Origin: Aculops lycopersici | Lineage: Eukaryota > Arthropoda > Arachnida > Trombidiformes > Eriophyidae | NCBI GenBank assembly: GCA_015350385.1 | Contig: WNKI01000001.1 | Location: 4,497,332 to 4,561,331 of the forward strand | Length of the DNA stretch: 64,000 bases | Direction of reading: 5' to 3' | In this document: in pieces, positions 11,251 through 21,287 of the stretch | How the letters are laid out: each line of letters starts with the position of its first letter | How positions within the stretch are numbered: position 1 is the stretch's first letter | The notes under the pieces: generated by a model | What the model was told of the DNA's origin: nothing | The model's input: only the letters and a program-made list of their open reading frames with translations | Database searches by the model: none | Made by a program: the position numbers and the translations under genes

Positions 11251-11398
11251 GGTTAATTTCGAATTTATTTATGTAAACTCCATGAAGATTTAGCCAACTC
11301 AACTCAAGAAAGAAGCCGTCAATTCTTTTATCCGAGAATTTCCATCCCCATATCCATTGAATCAACAAGAAATCCCGAAGAAACAGCAATCAGTCTGA

Positions 11399-12957
11399 AT
11401 GCTACCCAAAAAGTATCAGGCAATTGGATTAATTGGCATACCAGTTATGCTGTTGGTAAGTGAGCAAATATAAGACAAACTATGGTGCTTCAATGTAATG
11501 AATTAAAATTTAGCAATCATTAACCAAAATGCCTCTCACAAAATCAGCTTCTCGGGCTCCACTTGCTAGGCTTTGGGTTTGGCAATAACCAGGCGGCCAG
11601 CGCCAAGGCGACCGCCTTGGCGCGAAACTCCACAAGCCAACTACAAAGTTCCTCAGCATCCAATCAAAACCCCAGAGTTTACAGGCATCCAATTGTATAT
11701 GATAAGTTTACCGGAGCCTCGAATGATCAAATAAACGAGGTCTTAGGTAACACGAATGGGCAGTTAACAGTAGCCGACTATCCCATCGACCATTATCAAC
11801 AAATGCGAAATCAACAAATGCAAATCAACCACCACCCACAGCTGCCAACGTTCAATCCGCACCAACAACTCTCAATGCCTCAGGATGAGGGAATATTTTT
11901 CGCCAAACATAGGCCGCCGGGATTTCCGCCTCACTCAATGGGCAGACCAGGTGGTGGTCCGCCTCCGCTACCACCTCCGCTGCCGCCGCCACTTCCGCCG
12001 CAAAGAAACGCGCAGCCACAGGTTGTGGTTGCGGCCTCGCCGTCCACCAATGGCCCTCAAGCATCGAACACAGCACCCACAAGTGTGATCAATTCAAACA
12101 ATCAGCAACAAGTGCCTTCGTGTGCAAGACAGGCGGTTGAGATAATGGCCAACCGTAGCGGCATCAATCAGGCTCCAGTGTTGTTTTGCAACGACGATCC
12201 CGAGTACCCGAGCCGCGAAATAATGCGAGCCCTCGAGGTTTATGCAAGCGAGCGATCGATTGAGCAACTGTTGCCACAATCTCTTATTCAGCTGCACCTG
12301 TCCCAGAGGCCGGCCCCCATGACCGTTTCAAATAATCCAACCGGAAGTGAGATAGCGGCAAACAACGGCGGCGCCGGCTCGCTCAGTAAAAGCGGACTGC
12401 TCAGTGAGCTGGCAAGGGGTCAGTTGATTCTAGATCCGCTGCAACCAAACATCAACTTGCCTCCCATCGGTCCCGCAAAATCTCAATCTACAACAACCAC
12501 CACCTTGGCAGATGAGCCTCAAGCTATGCAACAAATCATTCAGTCTGGCCAATACGAACCAATGTGCAGGTCGATTGTATTTATTGCCCAACCAAGGAGG
12601 GCGCGCAACTTGCTTGGCCAGTGGAAGGTGGTGGTCAATTTGCCTGGCCACAAGTACCGCGGCATTGCAATCAGCCAAATGGCTCGCATTGAAGAGTGCT
12701 CGCGACCCAATAGCGAGTGCCAGGCTCCGGGCGCCACAGGTGGTTCCTCAGTCATGCTCGCCTCGGTGGCGGCCAGAACTCAACAACCGCAGCAAAAACC
12801 ACCACCACAAACAACAGGTATCCAGATGTTCATGGCCAAATCGCGCTGCTTACAACAATACGAGAATCAGCGACTCGTTGCCTGGTCTCATCAGCAAGGA
12901 CTTCACGTTGACATTTTCCGCATTCCTATCGCCTGCTCGTGCCATTTCCGCAGGTAA
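11399..12957 (+). CDS. Spätzle-like cystine-knot ligand (two exons)
   Basis: Secreted neurotrophin-like ligand of the Toll pathway. Exons are 11399-11455 and 11548-12957: a GTAAGTGAG donor follows ATG...CTG TTG, and the acceptor AAAATCAG joins in phase 0. Joining gives 488 residues and a good signal peptide (KK, then a long Leu-rich core ending near GNNQAASA). The main exon alone has no usable ATG. The pro-region is Gln/Pro-rich, with PPPLPPPLPPPLPP and the NDDPEYP motif near residue 234. The C-terminal knot (about 355-488) shows the family order: MCRS, GQWKVVVN, EEC, SEC, RCLQQY, and the final ACSCHF. An insert of about 45 residues separates the third and fourth knot cysteines. Which Spätzle paralogue it is cannot be told. 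Confidence 0.85.
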
Positions 12958-14624
12958 ACTCTGAACGCTCTTTCGAAAACATTTGATTGTTACCAATCTC
13001 CAAGTTGGTTTATAAATAGAAAGAGAGAGAGAGAGTTATAGAAAAAATCAGCTCACTAAGCAGGACAAAAGGTGATATTTTAGTTAGTTTCATGTACAAA
13101 ATTCCGCACGATTTCACATTTGAATTTAACATGTAAAAATTCGATTCGATTCTCATTTTGAGGATACTCACAATGGCAACAGCTTCACAATAACAATGTA
13201 AATAAACTCTCTCTATCTCTCTGACCCCTTGAGATGGAGGGGGTGAAATTGAATAAACTTCTCTAGCTCGCTGGCAAGCACACCAGTGCACCCACTTGTT
13301 GCTGTCATCCAGCCGTACATCAGCTGTATATGTATGCTCGCTTACGCAACTACAGTGGCATCAACTTTTTTTCCTGCAAACTTCTTTCGCCCTGTTTGAC
13401 GCGCTTCTAATTGACGTCTCAATATTTACCTGTCTATTTGTTTCCATTCAAGTCCACCTAGTTTTACCTATTTGAGTCTATTATAGCTAGCAACTCTTTT
13501 TTACCCTCGCTACCGCCGCTTCTACTTCTACCCAATCGCACCACTGCAACCCCAACCACCAGCTTGTACAATTCAGAAAGAGAGAAGAGAGAGAGAAATA
13601 AAATAAAGTCTAAGCATCGAGCAAAGCCGCCGATCGCCATACTAAACTGGCTCCAATTTCAGACCACTTGTTGTTGCCTAGTCATCCTGGTCGCTCTCGC
13701 TGCTGCCACCGCCACCACCGCCATCATCATCATCATTCTGCAAGCAATAAACTCGCCAGACTTCCACTGCAAGTCAAATAGAAGTTTGTCATCGTTGTCG
13801 TCGGCGTTGGACGCTCGATATTGCAACAAGTCGGTGCTCGTGTGACACTTTGGCCTCCCACTGGCAGAGGAGAGGTAGAGGTTGCTTCAGAGTTGGAGGG
13901 AAATACACTTATGTTATAAGCTAGCTTTAGTCCCGTCTCCTTTGCAGCATAGTGTAAGAGCGAGTGAGTTTTTGCGATCCATCGATTGATTGGCTAGACA
14001 AGTTGATGGAAATCCGCATCAGTATCGTGGTTACAGGAGCAGACGCAACAAGTGGCCGGCACTAGGGAACAACTTGGAGCCAACGATTCGAGTGCTCCTA
14101 TGCAAATCAGGTTTACGTACTGCTCCCGTGTACGCTACGTTTTATTACATTACCAAAGCAACCATCGCTTAGCTAACATCCTTGAACCTAAACAATTGAG
14201 CGGCGAGAGAGGAAAATAAAAAGTTGATGCGGAGTAAGTAGGATATCAGCAGGCGACCGATTGAGTGTTTGGATTTAACAAAAAGAGAGGGACATGCCTT
14301 TGAACGTCATAAAGCATTGGTAAGCTAGCTTATGTTTGGTTTGGTTGATATTGCAAGTAGCTAGACGATAGAAGGTAACGTTGTAGCGCGACGGGAAAAA
14401 GTTTTGATCTGGTGCCCAACAAGAGTGCGCAAAATTAGTAGCATATAACCATAACGACGACGCCGACTCCGCAGTTGAATTGGCCAGTGGAGCTTGACAA
14501 CAACAAGGTAAACCAACAACGATCTATTGAGCCAGGTGAATACAGACAGAGTGAGAGAGAGAGAGAGAGTGGATTAAACAGGATACGTGCAGGCGACAGG
14601 TAAGTTTCAATCTGTGCGCGTATC
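12958..14624. other. Non-coding region upstream of the phospholipase gene
   Basis: Contains the duplicate block at 13401-13518, GA tracts (about 13020, 13578, 14560) and a strong 5' splice-site match (ACAG/GTAAGT at about 14600) 24 bp before the ATG of the next gene. That donor hints at a spliced 5' UTR or an upstream coding exon for the phospholipase. The 93-codon frame at 13564 has a hydrophobic stretch but starts at TTG and matches nothing. Confidence 0.5.
13401..13518. repeat. Diverged duplicate block, partner at about 9434-9535
   Basis: Collinear with the 9434 block (GCGC-TCTAATT-ACG-CTCAAT-TTTACCTG-CTATTTGTTT, then AGCAACTCT and GCTACCG). Both copies are followed, after a pyrimidine-rich stretch, by GA repeats. 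It is non-coding in both places. Confidence 0.65.
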
Positions 14625-17426
14625 ATGGTGGTTAACGGTAGTGGCGCTGGCGACAGTGGCGACTCAGTCAAAGGCGCTGCAGGTGGCAGGCAACAACATG
14701 GCAGCCAACGAGAACTGCAAAGTCAGCCAATGCAACAGGAAGGCGACAACGACAGGGGAAATCGGCTAGCAACAAGTGGTGGTGGCAACTTGTCAGATTG
14801 CTCGGCGGAAGGCGACGATTATTTGCTTTTCAGCACAATTAACCAGCAAAACTCGGACTATCCACCGCCGCACACTAAACAAGCAGCCACTTGTTGTGGT
14901 GGAGGCAGCAATGATAGCGGTGAAGAGCAGAGGACAAATAGTAAGAGTTTTGCTAATCCTTTTTCCGATGATGGGAGGGAAAAAGTGAGCAGCGAGCGAG
15001 CGGTCGCCTCATTATGCAAACATCCGGTGCGAGATGTGAGGAGCTCAGTTTCAGGTTACAATAGTAGCAATAGCGAACTCATTGGTCACGGTAATTCCAT
15101 AGCCAGAGATCAGTATTTCTCTTACGGTACATCAAACTTTACCTCGGGTTCAATATCCAATTCTAAATCCGATTGTCAAGTCAACGATAGTAATAATTAC
15201 AGTAATGATAATAGTTACAACAACGAACTCGATAGCAGTGAGAATAATGATAAGAACAGTCAAGAGTCATGCTACCAGAAAATTGTCGGTTCATTTGCAT
15301 GCTGGCCAACAAAAGATAACAACTTACAAGCGACTCCAAATCATTCGTCGACATTCAATCACTTTGATTACGAGCAACTAGATGAGAAAACAAGATTTTG
15401 GCGAAGTATTAAGCGAAAGTACAATGCCTTCAAGAATCAATTTAACTCACTGATTAGATTACAACAAAATTCAAACCATCAACAACAAAAACAACAAATG
15501 GCACCTAAACGCTACTATATCCTATTGTTTTGCTCTAGTCTAATTATGATTGCTTGTCTCCTCGCCTCGCTGGCCATTAGTCGGTCCATTGGCGGCACTG
15601 GCGACGATTTAACCGGAAGTGGCGGAGAAGATGTTCGGTCGTCGTCGAGTCGAGCGCTTAAACTCACCGGAAGTGAGGTGGAGTTAGAAAGGCGCACCAT
15701 CGACTTGGTGGATCTAATGGAATGCGGTAAGACCTTTGCCTATGTAAAAATTCGCGCTCAAGTACAGGTGCCTAAATCGAGTTCCGTCTATAGACAGCAG
15801 CCTAATTTTTTGCACCACAACAACCAATCGCCGGTCGAGAGGCAGGAGGCACAGGAGTCGACGCAGCAACAGGTGGCTCTGGTGACTCGTAGAAGACAAG
15901 AGGTGGCGCCAATTCGATTTGTGTTAATTAGTGCGCCTTATATCACAGAATTAGATTCAATAGAGGCCACCACTACCGATGTGCCTGATGTGATTGGAAT
16001 GAAACCAGCGGCAGCAACCACAACGACGACGACATTAGCACCGGCTAGTCTGTTGAGTGAGCCTATTCAACCGGTGGTTACGTTCAAGTTAAACCCTAAT
16101 GCCGAAGAGAATAGAGAAGGGACACCGGTGAGAGATTTAGCCAATATTTGGGCACAAAAAACAGGTGCGCGAAACCGTGACACCTCGGACGGAAATGTGG
16201 AGTTGGATGAGAATGAGAGCAACGCCGAGCTTATGTTTGGCTCAACTGGTAGCTTCGGGGCGCCAATGGCTTCTGGATCAACTACAGCAACAGGTGGCGG
16301 CGGAGTAAACGGAGCTGGATATGTGGATTATGAAGATCCACTTCAGTTGGTTGCCTCAGATTTGAGTTTGGAATCAAGCTCGATCAATAGCACAATTGTA
16401 GATTGTTTCATCGTGGACACGGATAAGAGATTTAATCAGCGCGTCGCGCTCGAGGACCGCCATCGGCTTGTGGCCAGCACAAGGAAGGTTGGCTTCAAGA
16501 GAATGATGGACACAATAACCGGATGTCGCCTACTGACTTGGTCAAGTTTGGAAAAGGCAACCGGAGGCAATAGAATGCTACCATTGGGTTCTGCAACCAC
16601 GGATCCAAGTTCACTATCGCTAAGCACTCGATCGTCTGTACCTCGAGTTCCCTCGTTTCTTGTGCCAAACGAACAGGTGGCCGGCGGCCCACTGACACCT
16701 GTTGACGTGGTGAAGCCCGCCGAGGAGAGCAAAGTAAAGGGCGGAGACCAACAGCAGCAACACAGTGGAGCCAACGAGTTTTTGCGCTCAATTTTCAATA
16801 GTCTTTTTGAACCACCTCATGTCCAGCCTCAGCAACAACAACCTAAGACACCACAACAACAACAATCTAGAGTTGTCTTGCCCATACAACCGGAAGCGAG
16901 TGATTCCTCGCCGATAGTCACACCAACAATGAGACCTCGACAATCGTTCACGAGTCGCATTGCTCAGCTGGCCACCGGAAGTGGCTACGACCCGACCACC
17001 GTGACATCAGTGGCGGCGGCTCCAAACCAACAACAACAACAAACGTCGTATCTAAACATGGGCATGTCGATGGTCAGTGGTATTGTACCAAACACTTTGT
17101 GGTGCGGCCTCGGCGATCGGGCTTCCAATTATTCAGAGCTTGGCGCCGAGTTTAGAGTGGACGCCTGTTGCCGAGCCCATGACCACTGTCCCATCCGTCT
17201 GAGGCCATTCACCACCGACTATGGCATCATCAACTGGTCCATGTCAACGCGATCCCATTGCGACTGCGATGCGGACTTCAACCAATGTTTAATGGCCGTC
17301 AACTCAACCCTCTCCAATGTGATTCGTGTGCTCTACTTCCGGTTCGTCGGCTTACAGTGTATTGACATTGAAAATCGGCAGCAATTTGATCAGCAACAGC
17401 CGCAGGCGGCAACGTTAGTTGGTTAG
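14625..17426 (+). CDS. Membrane-anchored group III (bee-venom type) phospholipase A2
   Basis: 933 residues. A long Ser/Asn/Gln-rich N-terminal region (1-290) is followed by one transmembrane segment (about 297-317, YYILLFCSSLIMIACLLASLA) with basic residues before it, so it should be a type II membrane protein with the enzyme outside or in the lumen. After a low-complexity stalk comes a group III secretory PLA2 domain (about 822-915): calcium loop NTLWCGLGDRAS, catalytic CCRAHDHC with the His-Asp pair, and SHCDCDADFNQCL. Such enzymes hydrolyse the sn-2 ester of phospholipids with calcium. Secreted relatives are 150-500 residues, so the anchor and long stalk are unusual. The start at 14625 is uncertain because a strong donor lies just upstream and an acceptor-like TTTTCAG lies inside the frame near 14837. 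Confidence 0.85.
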   Translation: MVVNGSGAGDSGDSVKGAAGGRQQHGSQRELQSQPMQQEGDNDRGNRLATSGGGNLSDCSAEGDDYLLFSTINQQNSDYPPPHTKQAATCCGGGSNDSGEEQRTNSKSFANPFSDDGREKVSSERAVASLCKHPVRDVRSSVSGYNSSNSELIGHGNSIARDQYFSYGTSNFTSGSISNSKSDCQVNDSNNYSNDNSYNNELDSSENNDKNSQESCYQKIVGSFACWPTKDNNLQATPNHSSTFNHFDYEQLDEKTRFWRSIKRKYNAFKNQFNSLIRLQQNSNHQQQKQQMAPKRYYILLFCSSLIMIACLLASLAISRSIGGTGDDLTGSGGEDVRSSSSRALKLTGSEVELERRTIDLVDLMECGKTFAYVKIRAQVQVPKSSSVYRQQPNFLHHNNQSPVERQEAQESTQQQVALVTRRRQEVAPIRFVLISAPYITELDSIEATTTDVPDVIGMKPAAATTTTTTLAPASLLSEPIQPVVTFKLNPNAEENREGTPVRDLANIWAQKTGARNRDTSDGNVELDENESNAELMFGSTGSFGAPMASGSTTATGGGGVNGAGYVDYEDPLQLVASDLSLESSSINSTIVDCFIVDTDKRFNQRVALEDRHRLVASTRKVGFKRMMDTITGCRLLTWSSLEKATGGNRMLPLGSATTDPSSLSLSTRSSVPRVPSFLVPNEQVAGGPLTPVDVVKPAEESKVKGGDQQQQHSGANEFLRSIFNSLFEPPHVQPQQQQPKTPQQQQSRVVLPIQPEASDSSPIVTPTMRPRQSFTSRIAQLATGSGYDPTTVTSVAAAPNQQQQQTSYLNMGMSMVSGIVPNTLWCGLGDRASNYSELGAEFRVDACCRAHDHCPIRLRPFTTDYGIINWSMSTRSHCDCDADFNQCLMAVNSTLSNVIRVLYFRFVGLQCIDIENRQQFDQQQPQAATLVG

Positions 17427-17767
17427 AGGATTGAGGGAAAAGAATCACTAGGTAGGAAAGAGAGTCATAGAGCTTTTAATTTGGAAATGGATGAAATTTT
17501 AGATGATATTTGAGAGACGAGAAAAAATAAGGATAAGGACGGAAATAAATGAGAGACAACGAAGCAACGAAAAATGGGATTCATAATGATGTTAATGATA
17601 CTTTTAATCAGCTTTATTAAGTTTATCCTCTCACCTAAACTTTGTGCAAAATTATAACAATCACATCATTGCTCAAAGGAGAAAGGTAAAGGTGTTATTG
17701 TCACATATTTAGTTTGGTAGCTTCAAGTATTTTGAGTTTCAACTGTCCGTTCGGTTTTACACCAAGT
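17427..17767. other. Convergent spacer
   Basis: 3' flanks of the phospholipase (plus) and the Gln-rich secreted protein (minus). An AATAAA-like signal occurs near 17545. Nothing else is seen. Confidence 0.6.
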
Positions 17768-18532
17768 TTAGTTGGATCTGGTGTTTCCATTCAAGAGGTT
17801 GCTGACGTTTGGCAACTGTCCATTTGGCAAAGCATTGTTCAGAGTCGACGAGAGTCCGTTGGTCAGACCGTTGGTCAGACCATTGGTGTCTGGTAGACGA
17901 ACTTGATTTAGGATATCAGTGACTGGCTTTGTAAGACCATTCAGTGGCTCAGGTAGATTCAGGTTGATCAATGGGGTTTGCATGCCATTGTTTCCCATTT
18001 GCTGTTGGCCATTTTGCATTGGATTCATTCCCCGGAACATTTGCTGTCCCATTTGACCCATTTGATCCATCTGTCCCATTTGACCCATCTGTCCCATTTG
18101 ACCCGATTGACCCATCTGACCCCACGGACCCATTCGCTGCTGTTGGCGCTGCTGGTTCATACCTGGAAGTATGTTTCTGATGTTCTGCAGAACGTTTTGT
18201 AGAGCGCGCATTGGCAATTGGGTCAGAGTTTGGACCAAACTTTGGATCTGTTGTTGGCCTTGCTGGCTCTGTTGTCCCTGACCAAATGTTTGTCCCATTG
18301 GATTCTGCATGCCGCCCATTGGGTTTTGCATGCCTCCCATTTGGTTTTGCATTCCACCCATCGGGTTTTGCATGCCCATTTGCTGCTGGCTACCGCCCAA
18401 CAAACTGCTCAACAAACCGCCAAGTCCTGGCTGCTGTTGCTGTTGTTGTTGTTGTTGTTGTTGGGTAGGGTCCATTTGTACTCCACCAACCAAACCGACG
18501 AGCAAGATCGAGACGATGAGCAATTTGGCCAT
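17768..18532 (-). CDS. Secreted Gln/Met/Gly-rich repeat protein
   Basis: 254 residues with a clean signal peptide (MAKLLIVSILLVGLVGGVQ). The mature part is low-complexity: an 11-Gln run, four imperfect GGMQNPM units (about 53-80), a hydrophobic helical patch (about 95-125, QSLVQTLTQLPMRALQNVL), a run of GQM triplets (about 138-165), and a C-terminal NGLTNGL repeat. It has no cysteine, so it is not disulfide-bonded. The composition suggests a structural or adhesive secretion (cuticle, egg coat, silk-like or salivary), which is inference only. A TATA box lies at 18716-18724 with a palindromic E-box cluster about 100 bp further upstream. It resembles the neighbour at 19966-21069 in style but not in alignable sequence. 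Confidence 0.75.
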   Translation of the reverse strand: MAKLLIVSILLVGLVGGVQMDPTQQQQQQQQQQQPGLGGLLSSLLGGSQQQMGMQNPMGGMQNQMGGMQNPMGGMQNPMGQTFGQGQQSQQGQQQIQSLVQTLTQLPMRALQNVLQNIRNILPGMNQQRQQQRMGPWGQMGQSGQMGQMGQMGQMDQMGQMGQQMFRGMNPMQNGQQQMGNNGMQTPLINLNLPEPLNGLTKPVTDILNQVRLPDTNGLTNGLTNGLSSTLNNALPNGQLPNVSNLLNGNTRSN

Positions 18533-18715
18533 TTTGTTGGTTAATTAGATTATTTGCTTGACTTTTCAATTTAACTACTAGAACTTGAGATTGTCCAACT
18601 CTTTGTTTACGTCTTTCTACTTTCAATCAAAATGTTCTGTTGTATTGTATTGTATTTCGACAACAAGTTGAGTGCGTGAGTTAAATTCAACCTAGCGATC
18701 ATATCCATCATCGTC

Positions 18716-18724
18716 TATTTATAG
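18716..18724 (-). promoter_or_regulatory. TATA box of the Gln/Met/Gly-rich secreted protein gene
   Basis: Minus strand CTATAAATA, about 185 bp upstream of the ATG at 18532. Confidence 0.55.
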
Positions 18725-18805
18725 TCTAAATCCGAGTCGTAGGTGCCGCTCGTCACAGAAGAGTCTAGACTCCATCCGCCAGTAGAGTTTGTTTTCGATC
18801 CGCTT

Positions 18806-18845
18806 ACCTGTCAAGCCCATCGACAGGTGAGCAACACCTGTCGAT
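18806..18845. promoter_or_regulatory. Palindromic E-box cluster (ACCTGTC / GACAGGT)
   Basis: Three ACCTGTC-type sites within 40 bp in alternating orientation: ACCTGTC near 18806, GACAGGT near 18822 and ACCTGTC near 18836. The last two sit in a perfect inverted repeat with 11-bp arms (18819-18829 and 18835-18845) and a 5-base spacer. Another ACCTGTTGC lies near 18872. The position, just upstream of a TATA box, suggests a binding platform for Snail/bHLH-type factors (CAGGTG core). That is inference. Confidence 0.5.
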
Positions 18846-19965
18846 TTTCTAGGTGAACAAAAACAAAGCTACCTGTTGCAAATACCATAGCCACTGTGTC
18901 AGTTGTTGCTGTGGTTTTGTGCAAATGTAGCCCAAGTTTACTTTTTGACGCTGATACTCGTTGACAGACTGGAAAGGCCCGAAGACGACATGCACTTCAG
19001 GTGGCAACAAGTGGCTTGAATTACAGGTGTATTTGAGATGGAAGGAACGTGATTCCGGCATGCCAATGTAGACGAATCGCCTCATGGCATCACGTAAAAT
19101 TGATTGTCAATCAACAAATAATCGATAGGTTGACTGACGAAATAACATTGATCATGTGGAAAGAGCGAGAGAGAATCGACTTTCTCGAATTTGCATTCTG
19201 TATTGAGCAAACCATTAATATTTATTATCATCATCATAGTAATGTGAAAATGTAAATGTTTATTATTGGTTTTTACATTAGTATTTGATCACGTAAATTA
19301 ACTTCCCGATTGACGTAAGAGCTTATTGGTAATAATAATTACCAATAAGGTAATCAACTCCCTCATTAAATTTCTAGAATTGGGGGAGTATCATCAATTA
19401 AGTGAGAGCGCTGCTTTGTTAAATTGATCTATTACGATTTGATCCAAGGTGGAGTCATTCTGATGCTAATTAAAAAAGTGCAGTATATTTTCACGCACTC
19501 AATATACGGATCTGAACTTGAATGTGGTATTCTACCTGATCATCTGTGAAGCAAGGGGAAAAGCGGAAATTTGGAAGAGTAGAGAGATGAAATCAGGGAG
19601 TTTTGGTTCAGTTTTCATTAGTTTTATTACCAATGAAATAATAATGACGATAACGCAGCGGCAAACTATAGATACTCTCACCGGTGATCTAATCATTACT
19701 CCAATTAGATCACTCGAAAGTCTAGTTGAGTTTTCTGGAGGCATTTCTTCTGATTCTGATCAGTCCATGATTCTGGCCAGATGTAAGCGTGCAGGCATCA
19801 CGACCTCCACTCGGTGGATCCTGAACAGGTGTGTGTTTGTGTTTGACTTAATTTAAATTGTGTTTCGAGTTCTTTGATCGTTCGATTGGAATATATATAT
19901 CCGTCGGCAAGTGCAATCTTGATTCATCATCATAATTGTTAATTGATATCCAATGAGTGATTAAA
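18846..19965. other. Intergenic with a short inverted repeat and a dispersed 35-bp repeat
   Basis: Holds a perfect 12-bp-arm inverted repeat at 19322-19349 and one copy of a 35-bp repeat at 19567-19601, also found at 22890-22924. The 112-codon frame at 19518 starts at TTG and has no recognisable content. Confidence 0.55.
19567..19601 (+). repeat. Dispersed 35-bp repeat, copy 1
   Basis: Matches 22890-22924 at 32 of 35 positions (AAATTTGGAAGAGTAG core), with weaker similarity for about 20 bases on each side. It lies in intergenic DNA. Confidence 0.6.
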
Positions 19966-21069
19966 TCAGTAGCGACCACCTGATGACATTTGGCTGCCGC
20001 CCTTGTTCATCATGCTGCCAAAACTGTTGCCCAAGCTTGAGAGCATGTTCATTGGCCCACTGACCGCCTGTTGAAGGTGATCCTGGAGTTGCATGGCAGT
20101 GTTTTGGGCATGTTGCATCACTCCATGCAGGTTCTTTTGCAGATTCTGCCCCATATTACCCATACTTCCCTGGAAGGAGCCCAGGACTCCGCTCATCGCT
20201 TGGCCATTCTGCTTTAGTCCACCCTGTAGCTGGCTAACCACCTGCTCGCCTGTCTGCTGGAGAACGCTAGCGCTTCGTTGCAAGCCACTTGAAACTGTGC
20301 GACCAATTCCCTGAACCTGATTCTTCATGCTCTCGCCCAAACCGGACATCTTTTGCATCCTGCCCATCATGCCGCCTAGCGACTGCTGTAGCTGGCCCTT
20401 GATGTCGGACATTCCCTTTTGCATGGCGCTATGAGCGTTTTGCATCATCATATGGCCACCTGTGGCTGCAGTGTCCATGTCCGATCCAGCACCTTGCTGC
20501 TGTTGCACACTAACATCGCGTCTTCTCCTCCTAACTGCCTGTCTCTGTTGGGTCGGTGGTAGGGCATTTGACATCATGTTGCCCAATCTATTGGCCGCTT
20601 CAACACCACGCTGACCCTGGTTTGCGATGAAGAAATTCTTAGCCTCGATTCCGCTGTTCAACATGTTGTTTAAACTTTGCAATGGCCCCGGCATCATGCT
20701 ACCTAGCGCTGCGCGACCCGGCATTGCAATCTGCGAGTTGCCCGAGTTCCGTTGGAACATTTCCGCCGTGTTCCCAAATCCGTTGCTAACACGAGTTATT
20801 CCATTGTTCAGATACTCAACTCCTCGTAACGGCAAACCACCGATAGCCGTAATCGCCGGCTGAATCGGCCCATCTTGAGCCAGGTATCTCCGCATACCAT
20901 CGGCACTGGAGGCAAGGATTCCATTTGCAGTCTTGATACCTGGAACGTTAGTCAAGCCAAAGGTACTGGACTGTTGCTGTTGTTGCTGTTGCTCTTGAGC
21001 GCAGATTAACTGGCTAGCAGCTACTAGGGCTACAAAGGAAACTAAAGATCTTGAAAATGAGTGAGCCAT
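19966..21069 (-). CDS. Secreted Gln/Met-rich protein with a furin-type site
   Basis: 367 residues. The signal peptide runs to about residue 24 (SLVSFVALVAASQLICAQE), then a short Gln run. The N-terminal half (about 30-175) is moderately complex and slightly hydrophobic. A penta-Arg site (VRRRRRDVS, about 179-187) is a strong proprotein-convertase candidate. The C-terminal half is Met/Gln/Gly/Ser-rich with regularly spaced hydrophobic residues (MQNAHSAMQKGMSDIKGQL and similar), suggesting amphipathic helices like those of apolipophorin- or perilipin-like proteins. It has only one cysteine, in the signal peptide. I recognise no family. It lies in tandem with the Q/M/G-rich gene at 17768-18532, so a shared secretion role is plausible. 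Confidence 0.75.
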   Translation of the reverse strand: MAHSFSRSLVSFVALVAASQLICAQEQQQQQQQSSTFGLTNVPGIKTANGILASSADGMRRYLAQDGPIQPAITAIGGLPLRGVEYLNNGITRVSNGFGNTAEMFQRNSGNSQIAMPGRAALGSMMPGPLQSLNNMLNSGIEAKNFFIANQGQRGVEAANRLGNMMSNALPPTQQRQAVRRRRRDVSVQQQQGAGSDMDTAATGGHMMMQNAHSAMQKGMSDIKGQLQQSLGGMMGRMQKMSGLGESMKNQVQGIGRTVSSGLQRSASVLQQTGEQVVSQLQGGLKQNGQAMSGVLGSFQGSMGNMGQNLQKNLHGVMQHAQNTAMQLQDHLQQAVSGPMNMLSSLGNSFGSMMNKGGSQMSSGGRY

Positions 21070-21273
21070 TTTGTGGTTGTAATTGAAGGATGGGTTGGTG
21101 CTGTTGTAATTGAAACTTATGATTTTGTATCAGATAGAACTAATCAAATGTGCCTAGGATAATTATCTATAATCTGATTTGACTTAACTAAAATTTTACT
21201 TGTGCGCTACTACTTTGCTTCGTTTTGTTCCTATACGATCTGATCGACTGACGACTCAACTCTAAGTCTCTCG

Positions 21274-21287
21274 AATATATATATATC
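21274..21287 (-). promoter_or_regulatory. Possible TATA element of the 19966-21069 gene
   Basis: An alternating AT stretch about 205 bp upstream of the ATG. It matches a TATA box in position but is too simple in sequence to be sure. Confidence 0.3.

Noticed and set aside
13564..13845. 93-codon plus-strand frame with a membrane-like segment
   Set aside because: Starts at TTG; poly-Ile comes from an ATC run; no evidence of a splice link to the phospholipase gene.
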